A stretch of 17,331 bases of DNA from Lactobacillus amylolyticus DSM 11664 (lineage in GTDB: Bacteria > Bacillota > Bacilli > Lactobacillales > Lactobacillaceae): positions 1 through 17,331 of the forward strand of contig NZ_ADNY01000026.1 of assembly GCF_000178475.1 (NCBI RefSeq), in the 5' to 3' direction. The position numbers and the translations under genes are program-made. The notes beneath the pieces are model-generated. The model saw only the letters and a list, made by a program, of their open reading frames with translations, did no database searches and was not told the origin of the DNA. Position 1 is the first letter of the stretch; the number at the start of each line of letters is the position of its first letter. This document shows positions 1 to 7,299 of the stretch, piece after piece.

Positions 1-7
1 TTAATTT

Positions 8-787
8 TTACACCTGAATTTTATCAAATAAATGTTGCATTCTTTTATACGCAGATTGTGAAAAATCAACAGTATCACCATTTACAAATGTTACTTTGTA
101 TTTCGGTAAATCAATTAATTTTATATTTTTAGGATTGGCTAAGCATGACTGACTAATTTTAATTAAATCTGTAGATTCCTTAGCATATTGATTAATACTA
201 CCAAAGAATTGATTTTTTCCTCTTACATTCACCATAACTAACTTATGTGGTGTTGGAGTCGTTGAAATATAAATAATATCATCAATATTTATATTTCTCA
301 CTTGTCTACCAACTTTATAATGAAAAGTTAGCTTCTCCGTATAATCAAAATTTTCAATATTTGACATCGCAACCTCTAACGTTGCTACAAGCCGTTGTTT
401 GAATCTATCATGATCTTCCGAATCTCTAGGCTTAACAATATAATCAACCGGACCGAGTCTCCTTTCAAACGAAATTAAAGACAGATCGGCATGTGTCGTA
501 ATAAAGACAATTTGCGCCCTTTTATCCTGCTTCTTGATAAATTCTGCCAAATCAAAACCATTATTTTGATCAACTTCTTGTCCCAGCTCTATATCTAGTA
601 AATAGATTCCACCATTATAGACATTATCTTCTAAATACTCCTTTGCTTCTACGAAATTAGTTGCAGACGCTACATCAAATGCAATTGCATGATCATCAGA
701 AATAATTTCTTCTGCTTTTCCAATCATTTTAACTATGTCATTTACTTGCATTTGATCATCATCACAAACAAATAGTGAATATTTCAC
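8..787 (-). CDS. LytTR-family response regulator (AgrA/ComE/PlnC type)
   Basis: A 259-aa two-component response regulator, expected to be cytoplasmic and to switch on quorum-sensing or bacteriocin-type promoters. Residues 1 to about 125 form the receiver domain: acidic pair D9-D10, phospho-acceptor D65 in the motif LLDIEL, and the conserved lysine K119 in DYIVKP. Residues from about 150 to 250 match a LytTR DNA-binding domain. The start is GTG at 787, chosen because GGAGGAAG lies just upstream within the end of the kinase reading frame; the kinase stop at 789-791 is one base away, the usual kinase-regulator coupling. The partner kinase is broken, so this regulator is probably an orphan or silent. 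The gene itself looks intact. Which genes it controls cannot be told from this window. Confidence 0.9.
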   Translation of the reverse strand: MKYSLFVCDDDQMQVNDIVKMIGKAEEIISDDHAIAFDVASATNFVEAKEYLEDNVYNGGIYLLDIELGQEVDQNNGFDLAEFIKKQDKRAQIVFITTHADLSLISFERRLGPVDYIVKPRDSEDHDRFKQRLVATLEVAMSNIENFDYTEKLTFHYKVGRQVRNINIDDIIYISTTPTPHKLVMVNVRGKNQFFGSINQYAKESTDLIKISQSCLANPKNIKLIDLPKYKVTFVNGDTVDFSQSAYKRMQHLFDKIQV

Positions 788-788
788 T

Positions 789-1740
789 CTAATCTTCCTC
801 CATGCTTTCTTTATCCGGTATGATTTCTAACTCAAAAGTAAACCAACCATTCTTAATTTCATAGTTAATAAGCATGAATTCTTCATACTTTGACTCTATT
901 CGCTTAACATTAGCTAATCCAATACCAGTATGATGTTGCTTAGTAGCAATATCCCTCCTGACTCAAAACATTAGGAGATAATGTCGTACCTTTACTTATT
1001 CGGTTTCGAATCTTAAATTCAAAATTACCATCTTCTTGATAATACATAGCATCAACTTTTGCGCTATTATTGTCACCCGTCCGTTTAATTAGATTTTGGC
1101 TCTCCTCAATTGCATTATCGAATGCTACTCCAATAATTCGTACTAAATCAAAAATATTTACTATCTTTGGAATATCATAAATTTCCACTTCACACCCAAA
1201 ACTATAGGGGATTTTTTCATTATAGAGTTTAGCTAATTTAGTAATCGCAATGCTTTTTAACTCTTCAACATGAATATGATTAACACCTTTATATTTACGA
1301 AGCGCTTTTTCATCAAATTGGGAATTAGTATATTTAGCCAACTGTTTTACAACAGATTTACTATCTCCTTTTTCCGCACTAATTTTCAAGCTGTTTAAAA
1401 GATTTTCATAATCATGCTTAAAATGACGTAATTCGTCTTCATTTTTATCAAGATAGTTGGAATATTCTTTTAACTGCTGATTTTCAGCCTCCATACGTTT
1501 CTGCTGTTGCTCTGATAGTACCTCTTTTTGTATTCGAACGGCACCAACATATAATAAGATCGCAAAAATTGCTTGAAAGAGTAATAAGCCTAAAGAAAAC
1601 TGTAAGACTTTCCTAGGCTCATTTTCAGAAAAAACTAAATAATTTACTACGTATCCTGTGATATATATATATATATACTAATACACCAACTAAAATAGAA
1701 CTATTTTTGTCTAATAATCTATTTTTAATTTTTCGCTGAT
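789..1740 (-). pseudogene. HPK10-type sensor histidine kinase, truncated and frameshifted
   Basis: Remnant of the membrane kinase that would pair with the response regulator at 8-787. Three pieces can be read. Near 1735-1680, a membrane-type segment ends SSILVGVLVYIYI. From 1677 to 943, the frame holds a last membrane helix (SLGLLLFQAIFAILLYVGA), a coiled linker, the phospho-acceptor box FKHDYENLL and the N-box DNAIEES. From about 950 to 789, in another frame, lies the ATP-lid glycine box TGIGLANVK. The breaks are an in-frame TAG at 1678-1680 beside an (AT)8 tract, and a one-base shift near 943-955 that produces TAA at 940-942. The 5' end is cut at 1741 by an IS-like inverted repeat, removing roughly the first 100 or more residues and most membrane helices. 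It is almost certainly non-functional as read. Confidence 0.87.
1661..1676. repeat. (AT)8 dinucleotide tract inside the kinase remnant
   Basis: Eight AT units lie within the membrane-domain coding part of the kinase remnant. On the minus strand the frame upstream of the tract reads a sensible hydrophobic segment and the frame downstream reads the rest of the kinase. The two are out of register by two bases. Adding one AT unit, or removing two, would join them. Confidence 0.85.
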
Positions 1741-1958
1741 TGTAAAATTAAATTGAACACTTGATAAAAAATAAAAAGTCCATTCATTCCTAAAGGAGAA
1801 GCAATAGCTAACTATTCTTTACAAGACATCATTATTATTGAAACCTGGTGCAATTCACTGCCGAGAAAGATCTTAGCATATCATACCCCAGATGAAATCT
1901 TTAAAAAGGAATTGGATCGTATCTATCAAACAGCATAAGTGTTCAATTTATTATTGCA
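1741..1958 (+). mobile_element. Internally deleted IS30-like element (MITE-sized remnant)
   Basis: A segment of about 218 bp bounded by imperfect 22-bp inverted repeats at 1741-1762 and 1937-1958; 19 of 22 positions pair, including the uninterrupted core AAATTGAACACTT. Inside are a ribosome-binding-like AAAGGAGA near 1793-1800 and an open frame encoding only a transposase C-terminus, whose TAA stop (1936-1938) runs into the right repeat, as is common in IS30 elements. The bulk of the transposase is absent, so it could move only with help from a full-length relative. It sits exactly between two genes truncated on either side (kinase and LysR regulator), which suggests deletion or recombination at the element rather than one clean insertion. 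No target-site duplication was recognised. Confidence 0.75.
1804..1938 (+). pseudogene. IS30-family transposase, C-terminal remnant
   Basis: About 44 codons in one frame ending at TAA 1936-1938. The peptide contains WCNSLPRKILAYHTPDEIF, which resembles the C-terminal end of IS30-family transposases (pattern N-x-R-P/PRKILGY-x-TP-x-E-F). The catalytic DDE core is absent. The frame opens with ATA where an ATG could once have been (ATAGCTAAC after AAAGGAGAAGC). It is probably the product of an internal deletion joining the start of the transposase to its end, and is inactive. Confidence 0.75.
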
Positions 1959-2390
1959 ATTTACGAACCTTTATTTAAAAAGAGTTTTTCAGTTTTAGTA
2001 AGCAACACTGATCCGCTTTTTTCTAAACAAACGTTGGATTTAAATGAGTTAAAGAATCGTCATCTTTTGATTTGGGATACTCATAATAGCTTGCCAACTG
2101 TGCGGTATCTTTTAAACAAAATTGATGCTAGTGATTTAAATTGTACTTATCAAAAAGTTTCGGACATTATAGCGTTGACCGATTATGTTTTAACTAACAA
2201 AGGAATTGGAATTATCCCTTCAATTCTTTATGATAAAAATGAAAAATCAGTAAGATATATTCCTTTAAATTGCGATATTCCAATTGTTTATGGATTAGCT
2301 TATCGTAAAGAATTAGATAAAAAATCTTATAGCAATTCTTTATACAATGTTTTTAATAAAGCAGTAAAAATTGCTGCTAGCAAGTGGTAA
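1959..2390 (+). pseudogene. LysR-family transcriptional regulator, C-terminal fragment
   Basis: An open frame runs without a start from the IS-like repeat to TAA at 2388-2390, about 143 codons. It resembles the effector-binding half of LysR-type regulators: PLFSKQTLDLNELKNRHLLI, then VSDIIALTDYVLTNKGIGIIP (the usual V..G.GI..iP element), and a late strand ending YGLAYRKELD. The DNA-binding helix-turn-helix half, about 150 residues, is missing and would have lain where the mobile-element remnant now sits. A TTG at 2034 could start a 118-aa product, but no good ribosome site precedes it and the product could not bind DNA. Read as a pseudogene. Confidence 0.75.
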
Positions 2391-2396
2391 AGGCTC

Positions 2397-2424
2397 TTGC
2401 AAAATCATGTAAAAAGTTTATAGT
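2397..2424 (+). promoter_or_regulatory. Predicted promoter for the fluoride riboswitch-crcB unit
   Basis: TTGCAA at 2397-2402 and TATAGT at 2419-2424 are 16 bases apart. Transcription would start near 2431, just before the riboswitch aptamer. Predicted by eye only. Confidence 0.55.
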
Positions 2425-2439
2425 AAAAAAGTAAATCAA

Positions 2440-2490
2440 ATAGGCGATGACGTTCGCCATTAACTGAGTAAAATCTGATGACGTCTACTA
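2440..2490 (+). promoter_or_regulatory. Fluoride riboswitch (crcB motif) aptamer
   Basis: The segment matches the conserved crcB RNA: GGCGATGACGTTCGCC (2443-2458), then ATTAACTG, a short variable loop, and CTGATGACGTCTAC (2475-2488). This RNA binds fluoride with magnesium ions. The aptamer's 3' strand CGTCTACTA is also the left arm of the terminator that follows, so fluoride binding would hold it and let transcription run into the two fluoride-channel genes. Position directly upstream of crcB supports the call. Confidence 0.93.
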
Positions 2491-2523
2491 CCTCACAATA
2501 AATGGGATAGTAGACGCTTTTTT
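2482..2523 (+). terminator. Riboswitch expression-platform terminator
   Basis: A perfect 9-bp stem CGTCTACTA (2482-2490) / TAGTAGACG (2508-2516) is followed by C and six T. It overlaps the end of the fluoride aptamer, so formation of the stem and of the ligand-bound aptamer are mutually exclusive. This is an ON-switch layout. Confidence 0.9.
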
Positions 2524-2540
2524 ATTTCTGGAGGGTTTTA

Positions 2541-2930
2541 ATGAATAGTAAACTTGCTAATTATTTTAGCGTTGGTTTCTTTGCCTTTTTCGGTGGGGCA
2601 CTGCGCTGCTTTTTAACCAATATCTGGTCACAAACTGGCACTTTTGTCGCCAATATCAGTGGTTGTTTTCTGCTTGCCTTTTTGACATACTTCTTTTTGC
2701 AATTTAGAGAAGGACGCGATTGGCTAGCTACCGGTCTTTCAACTGGCTTTGTCGGTGCCTTTACCACTTTTTCAAGTTTTAATTTGGATACGCTAAAACA
2801 ATTGCAATCAGCTAATTCTATGCCAGTAATGATTTACTTCTTTTCTTCAATTATCTTTGGGTTAATCTTTGCGGCTTTAGGGATGTATGTTGGTAATAAG
2901 TTAGGTAAAAGATTGGCAGGTGAAGCGTAA
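2541..2930 (+). CDS. crcB: Fluoride ion channel subunit CrcB/Fluc (first of pair)
   Basis: A 129-aa integral membrane protein of the CrcB/Fluc family, which lets toxic fluoride leave the cell passively. It has four hydrophobic segments, the family arginine (R22 in GGALRCFLTN), the pore asparagine N38 (FVANISGCFL) and the sodium/phenylalanine-box element GAFTTFSSF (TTFS at 75-78). ATG at 2541 has GGAGGG 5 bases upstream. Its TAA stop overlaps the ATG of the second crcB by one base. Lactobacilli commonly carry two different crcB genes whose products are thought to form an antiparallel heterodimer, and this tight pair fits. Expression is predicted to be induced by fluoride through the riboswitch at 2440-2523. 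Confidence 0.94.
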   Translation: MNSKLANYFSVGFFAFFGGALRCFLTNIWSQTGTFVANISGCFLLAFLTYFFLQFREGRDWLATGLSTGFVGAFTTFSSFNLDTLKQLQSANSMPVMIYFFSSIIFGLIFAALGMYVGNKLGKRLAGEA

Positions 2931-3286
2931 TGGAAATTGTAACTGCAGGTTTAGGTGCTATTTTTGGTGCAGTGATTCGTTATGCAATTACCAATTATGG
3001 TAAGAAAAATTGGCCGAAGAGTTTTTCGTACGCCACTTTGCTGATTAACTTGTCAGGTACCTTTTTACTGGGACTAATCTTTGCTTTGAGCTTGCCAGTC
3101 TTTGTTTATGCTTTTGTTGGTACCGGGATTTTAGGCGGTTATACTACTTTTTCAACGATGAATGTGGAATTGTTAGGAAAGTTGAAAGATAAAAGTTATC
3201 GCATGTTCTGGACTTATTTAATTGCGTCATATTTAGGCGGTTTGATTCTGGTATTTGCTGGTTTTGCGTTGGGAAAATTGCTTTAA
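2930..3286 (+). CDS. crcB: Fluoride ion channel subunit CrcB/Fluc (second of pair)
   Basis: A 118-aa partner of the preceding crcB. Family features are R17 in GAVIRYAITN, N40 in LLINLSGTFLLG and the TTFS element (72-75) in GGYTTFSTMN, across four membrane segments. Its ATG overlaps the TAA of the upstream gene, so translation is probably coupled and the two subunits made in similar amounts. It is co-transcribed under the fluoride riboswitch. A short hairpin with T-rich flanks on both strands ends the unit. Confidence 0.94.
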   Translation: MEIVTAGLGAIFGAVIRYAITNYGKKNWPKSFSYATLLINLSGTFLLGLIFALSLPVFVYAFVGTGILGGYTTFSTMNVELLGKLKDKSYRMFWTYLIASYLGGLILVFAGFALGKLL

Positions 3287-3316
3287 AAAAAGACTAACGT
3301 TTGTTAGCCTCTTTTA
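3287..3316. terminator. Bidirectional terminator between crcB and the antiporter
   Basis: CTAAC (3294-3298) / GTTAG (3303-3307) with loop GTTT, preceded by an A run and followed by a T-rich run. It sits between converging genes and could serve both strands. The stem is short. Confidence 0.6.
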
Positions 3317-3317
3317 T

Positions 3318-4487
3318 TTATGCAAAAGTAGAATCTTTGCTTTTCTTTTTAATAAAGTAATTCAAAATAAACGGTGAAACCACAGTCGTCACAATGATTA
3401 CCAAAATCAAACTGGAATAAATATCTTCAGGGAACAAATGGTGCGTGATTCCGATCTGCGCCACGATCAAGGCGACTTCGCCTCGTGACACCATCCCTGC
3501 GCCAACAATATTGCCTTCGCTCTTGCTGAAGCCAAAAAGCTCACTTGAGTATTTGCCAGCCCAGAATTTTGATAAAACTGCTAATACTGTCATCGCGATA
3601 ATGAACCAAATGTCTCTGAAGAAACTGGCAAAAGTCATGGATAAGCCAATATCCGCAAAAAATACCGGAATAAAAATCGCATAACCAATTGCGGAAACTG
3701 AGGAATTAACTTCTTTATATTGTGGTGTCTGCCGTATTGCTAAACCGCCGAGGAAAGCACCAACTACTGCAGAAAGTCCTACGAAATCAGCAGCCCAACC
3801 CATAGCAATGGATAAAATCAATGAGGCGATAACGACAACATAGTTGACGTCCATTTTTTCTGCTACCTTCATAAAGTAAGGTGCTACCCATTTGTAAATG
3901 AACCAAACTGCGACAAAGTAGGCTGCCTCAATTAAGAGATTTAAAAAGAAATTATTGGTTAAGCCACTTTTTCCGCCTTCATGACTGAATGTTGTGAATA
4001 GGCTGAGGACAACTACGGCTAAAATATCATCAACAACGGCCGCGCCTAAGATCGCTGTACCAGCACGAGTGTGCAGCTGGTTGGCTTCTTGCAAAACGAC
4101 AACAGAAATGGACACGCTGGTGGCAGCGAACACAATTCCGATAAAAAGTGCTTCTAAGAATTTCATGCCAAAGGCCATCGAAGCTAAACCCATGAAAACA
4201 ACTGGCAGAATGACACCGATACTGGCAACAGTGAAGCTTAATTTGAAGTATTTTTTAAGTAAATCAAGATTGCTTTCTAGTCCAGCCAAGAACATCAGCA
4301 GGATAACGCCAAATTCAGAAAAGAGACTAATAATGTCATTTGGCTTGACCAAGTTTAGAATTGCAGGTCCTAAAATAATCCCTGATAACAGCTGACCAAT
4401 TACGGCTGGCATATTGAAGCGAGCAAATAGTTGTCCGAGCAGCACGGTGGCCAACAAAATTAAAATTAATTCTCCTAAGAAATGCAT
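3318..4487 (-). CDS. CPA2-family cation/proton antiporter (NapA/KefB-like)
   Basis: A 389-aa polytopic membrane protein with about 12 hydrophobic segments, of the monovalent cation:proton antiporter-2 family; it likely exchanges Na+ or K+ for H+. The ion-site pair D153-D154 lies in GAAVVDDILAVVVL, the position of the twin aspartates of NapA/NhaA. A lysine in a late helix (K307, AVLSKFWAGK) sits where electrogenic members carry theirs. Also seen are GQLLSGIILGP (31-41) and SRGEVALI (334-341). There is no C-terminal TrkA-N domain, so it is the short NapA-like form rather than full KefB. ATG at 4487 is preceded by AGAAAGGAT. The gene stands alone, and its leader carries a strong hairpin that may control it. 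The transported ion is not certain. Confidence 0.87.
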   Translation of the reverse strand: MHFLGELILILLATVLLGQLFARFNMPAVIGQLLSGIILGPAILNLVKPNDIISLFSEFGVILLMFLAGLESNLDLLKKYFKLSFTVASIGVILPVVFMGLASMAFGMKFLEALFIGIVFAATSVSISVVVLQEANQLHTRAGTAILGAAVVDDILAVVVLSLFTTFSHEGGKSGLTNNFFLNLLIEAAYFVAVWFIYKWVAPYFMKVAEKMDVNYVVVIASLILSIAMGWAADFVGLSAVVGAFLGGLAIRQTPQYKEVNSSVSAIGYAIFIPVFFADIGLSMTFASFFRDIWFIIAMTVLAVLSKFWAGKYSSELFGFSKSEGNIVGAGMVSRGEVALIVAQIGITHHLFPEDIYSSLILVIIVTTVVSPFILNYFIKKKSKDSTFA

Positions 4488-4514
4488 GTGGATCCTTTCT
4501 AAAGGCTAAATAAA

Positions 4515-4570
4515 GAAAAAAACTTTCAAGTCGCTTATTGACCCAAATAAGCAAATCTTGAAAGTTTTTA
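4515..4570 (-). promoter_or_regulatory. Terminator-like hairpin in the antiporter leader
   Basis: A perfect 13-bp inverted repeat, AAAAACTTTCAAG (4518-4530) and CTTGAAAGTTTTT (4557-4569), encloses a second 7-bp stem GCTTATT (4533-4539) / AATAAGC (4546-4552). Read on the minus strand it is followed by a T-rich run and lies between the predicted promoter and the antiporter start. It has the form of an intrinsic terminator, so it may act as an attenuator. It could also terminate rightward transcription, but no rightward gene enters here. No known riboswitch class was recognised. Confidence 0.6.
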
Positions 4571-4613
4571 TTGTTTAAAAACCCAACCACTACAACGTAT
4601 TTAATTGAATTTT

Positions 4614-4642
4614 ATTTTAATTGTTTTGATACGATGATGCAA
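4614..4642 (-). promoter_or_regulatory. Predicted promoter of the antiporter gene
   Basis: On the minus strand, TTGCAT (4642-4637) and TAAAAT (4619-4614) are spaced by 17 bases. The start would fall near 4607, giving a leader of about 120 bases that contains the hairpin at 4515-4570. Confidence 0.55.
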
Positions 4643-4651
4643 TAGTATTGG

Positions 4652-4679
4652 TTGACATATTTGAACAAAATTATAAAAT
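4652..4679 (+). promoter_or_regulatory. Predicted promoter of the membrane-protein gene at 4724
   Basis: TTGACA (4652-4657) and TAAAAT (4674-4679) with a 16-base spacer, about 45 bases upstream of the start codon. It is divergent from the antiporter promoter. Confidence 0.6.
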
Positions 4680-4723
4680 ATAGAAAACTAATATAATTTT
4701 CATATTAAAAGAGGGCGAAAGCA

Positions 4724-5366
4724 TTGCATTCAGAAACTAAAAAATTTTTACGTAATCGGAGAATTGCCGCACTTTTACCATGGTTAGGCATCTTGGGAAT
4801 TTTGATTTTAACTTTTTCACCAATTTTTGGTGGGTTCGTTCTCTTTTTTACTGAGATTGGTTTTGTCGCTAGTTTTTATTTCTTTATTGACGAATATAAT
4901 TGGCTGGCCGAACGCTTGTTGATTAGACCAAATTATACTGTTAACCATGAAAATGAAGATCGAGTAAAAAAGCTGTTTTATTTTGCTTTAGGTGCTTCAA
5001 TCGTTTATGCGATTTTATTATCTTATTTACGGAGTATAAGCTTTTATGACTTTGTCGTCGGAGTAGCATTCTTATATGGGATTTATTTTGGCAAACATAA
5101 TATTGAATATGCCTTGATAATCTTACGAGCAGAGTTTGGAAGCAAAAAGTATTACGTAATTCAGATTTATAGGAACGTTACTCACTGCAGTTTCTTTATT
5201 GGCTTTCTATTTTATGTTTAATTGGATTTGGACTCTGAGCTTTTTAGCTATTTTAGGCTTTATTTATGTTCTTGAACGGAATATTTTAAAAGAAATGAAA
5301 AACCATGGAGTTAAAATTCATTGGGATGACGATGATACTGCTGATCGTTTCAGTATTGGAAATTAG
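4724..5366 (+). pseudogene. Multi-pass membrane protein of unknown family, frameshifted near its C-terminus
   Basis: The frame starts at TTG 4724, with GAGGG 8 bases upstream, and runs 165 codons to TAA at 5219-5221. It has at least four hydrophobic segments, near residues 16-32, 36-54, 86-104 and 108-124. A second frame, +1 to the first, is open from 5160 to TAG at 5364-5366 and continues in the same style: a membrane segment (LLTAVSLLAFYFMF), another (LSFLAILGFIYVL), then a charged tail ending WDDDDTADRFSIGN. The +1 frame has a stop at 5157-5159, so the shift lies between about 5158 and 5172. Joined, the protein would be about 214 aa. A one-base insertion here, or a read error, explains this. 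I do not recognise the family. A strong terminator follows directly after 5366, which supports 5366 as the true gene end. Confidence 0.7.
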
Positions 5367-5374
5367 CGTATAAC

Positions 5375-5406
5375 AAAAGGCTTTGGGATATCCCAAAGCC
5401 TTTTTA
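5375..5406. terminator. Strong bidirectional terminator
   Basis: A near-perfect palindrome: AAAGGCTTTGGGA mirrored by TCCCAAAGCCTTT, with A-rich and T-rich flanks. It lies between the end of the rightward membrane-protein gene and the end of the leftward ATPase gene, so it serves both. Confidence 0.9.
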
Positions 5407-5424
5407 TCTATCTATCTTTATTAT

Positions 5425-7299
5425 TTATTTTTTAATTCCAGTTTGCTCTGGATTCTTAGGCTCAGTCTTTGCAAGCAAAGCCAAACAAATCGTAATTAAG
5501 TCGACAACTTCCTGCAAAATCGCACCTAAGAAGGCTGGAATAATACCAGTAGCAGCGATAATTTCCAAAATAATGACAATGGAAATAGCTGTCAAAACAT
5601 CAATGTTAGCAACTTTCATCGTGTGCTTGCCGATAGCAACAGCATCGTTAACTTTGCTAATATCGTTAACCATAATAACGGCATCAGCACTTTCACTAGC
5701 AGCAGTAGCACCTTTGGCACCCATTGCAATACCAACATCAGCAGCAGTTAAACTTGGAGCATCGTTGACACCATCACCGATCATAACAACTGGACGCAAA
5801 TCTTTTGGCACGTTTTTAATTGCTTCAATTTTTTGCTTAGGAAGTAAATCAGCTCTAACTTCGTCATTATTGATGCCAGCTGCATGAGCGATTTGATCAG
5901 CGATATTCTTGTGGTCACCGGTCAACATCATGATTTGCTTAGCACCTTGACGGCGCAGGCGAGCGATCGTTTCTGGAGTTTCAGGACGGATCACATCCTT
6001 GAAAGTGATATAACCTGCGAATTCACCATTGATAGAAACATAAACAGCAGTAGCACCAGCATCAATTTTCTCATGTTCTGGAGCAACGAAGCTTAATTTA
6101 CCAACCTTAACGGTTTTGCCTTCAACATCGCCTTCAACACCTTGAGCGGTAGTTTCCCTTAAATTAGAAACAGGTTTAATCTTGTTCTTGTCGGTATCAG
6201 CAACCAAAGAAGCAGCAATAATATGGCTTGATTGTTGCTCAACACTTGCAGCCAAGCTTTGAACTTCATCTTTATCGAAGCCGTCGGCAGTAATAACTTC
6301 GCTAACTTCCAACTTGTTTTGAGTTAAAGTACCAGTTTTATCAAAAGCAAAAGTCTTGGCACGTGATAATTTTTCAAGTGTTGGACCTGACTTAACAATA
6401 ATGTGGTGACGAGACATTGAGCTCATTCCTGATACCAAAGCAACAGGAGCAGCGATCAACAATGGACATGGAGAAGCAACAACCATAACTTCCGCAAATC
6501 TTGTGAAGTTCCAGCCGCCCATAGCCATCGCAATAATACCAATGATCAAAGAAATAATGGTAAATGGGACAGCGTAACGATCGGCCATCTTAACGAACTT
6601 GGCAGGTTGAGCTTCAGAAGACTTAACCAAGGCAACGATTGACTGATATTCTGAATCCTTTGCCAACTTGGTTACTTTCATTTCAACAGCTGCGTCACCG
6701 TTGATTGAACCGGACATTAAGTCGTCGCCTGGCTTTTTGTTAATTGGAACAGATTCACCAGTAAGTGATGATTGGTCAAAACTTGAAGTACCTTTAACAA
6801 TTTTACCGTCAACAGGAACTTGACCACCCGGCTTTACTAAAACCATATCGCCGATTTGCAAGTCGTCAACGTTGACTTCAGTCACTTTGCCATCAACTAA
6901 TTTGTTGGCCTTTCTTGGTGTGTTGTTAAGTAGTGATCTTAATTCCTTGTCGGCTTGGCTAGTAGCGTAGTCTTCAAGTGATTCACCACCGGTGAACATT
7001 ACCAAAATCATCCAAGCTGCCCAGTAGTCGCGAATGATCATCGTTGAAACAATGGCAATGATAGCTAAAACATCGACGCCCCAACGACCGCGCCGAATAT
7101 CGCCGATCATTTCGATTGCCATGTTAATAGCAGTGTAAATACCGATAATATCAATAATAATTTCACTGTAAGTTATTCCTGTTTTGCCCATAAAGGTAAA
7201 ATTAGTAAATATTGGTTGTATATGAAGAATAAAGTCTAGAATAGCACCGACAATACCAGCAGCTATTACAACCAAAAATTTCCATTGGCGTTTAAGCAT
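5425..7299 (-). CDS. P1B-type heavy-metal-transporting ATPase
   Basis: A 624-aa P-type ATPase expected to pump a transition metal out across the membrane. Residues in order: actuator loop TGES (180-183), membrane metal-site motif SPCPLLIAAP (276-285), phosphorylation site DKTGTLT (D320) and hinge GDGVND (508-513). SPC rather than CPC in the ion-binding helix is the mark of the P1B-4-like group (Co/Fe/Zn exporters of the CzcD/PfeT/ZosA kind). The last helix reads LQEVVDLITI without the HEGGT of classic P1B-4, and the nucleotide-domain HP motif is SSHI, so metal specificity is uncertain. There is no N-terminal HMA or His-rich domain. ATG at 7299 follows GGGGGGAG and lies inside the end of the upstream CBS gene (34-base overlap), so the two are co-transcribed and probably translationally coupled. 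Confidence 0.9.
   Translation of the reverse strand: MLKRQWKFLVVIAAGIVGAILDFILHIQPIFTNFTFMGKTGITYSEIIIDIIGIYTAINMAIEMIGDIRRGRWGVDVLAIIAIVSTMIIRDYWAAWMILVMFTGGESLEDYATSQADKELRSLLNNTPRKANKLVDGKVTEVNVDDLQIGDMVLVKPGGQVPVDGKIVKGTSSFDQSSLTGESVPINKKPGDDLMSGSINGDAAVEMKVTKLAKDSEYQSIVALVKSSEAQPAKFVKMADRYAVPFTIISLIIGIIAMAMGGWNFTRFAEVMVVASPCPLLIAAPVALVSGMSSMSRHHIIVKSGPTLEKLSRAKTFAFDKTGTLTQNKLEVSEVITADGFDKDEVQSLAASVEQQSSHIIAASLVADTDKNKIKPVSNLRETTAQGVEGDVEGKTVKVGKLSFVAPEHEKIDAGATAVYVSINGEFAGYITFKDVIRPETPETIARLRRQGAKQIMMLTGDHKNIADQIAHAAGINNDEVRADLLPKQKIEAIKNVPKDLRPVVMIGDGVNDAPSLTAADVGIAMGAKGATAASESADAVIMVNDISKVNDAVAIGKHTMKVANIDVLTAISIVIILEIIAATGIIPAFLGAILQEVVDLITICLALLAKTEPKNPEQTGIKK

Noticed and set aside
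2034..2390. Intact 118-aa gene from the TTG at 2034
   Set aside because: The frame is open back to the IS-like repeat and encodes continuous LysR-type sequence; no ribosome site precedes the TTG and the DNA-binding half is missing.
4336..4590. Minus-strand GTG-start frame of 84 codons overlapping the antiporter start and its leader hairpin
   Set aside because: No ribosome site before the GTG. Most of it is the antiporter gene read in another frame, and the hairpin explains the leader better.
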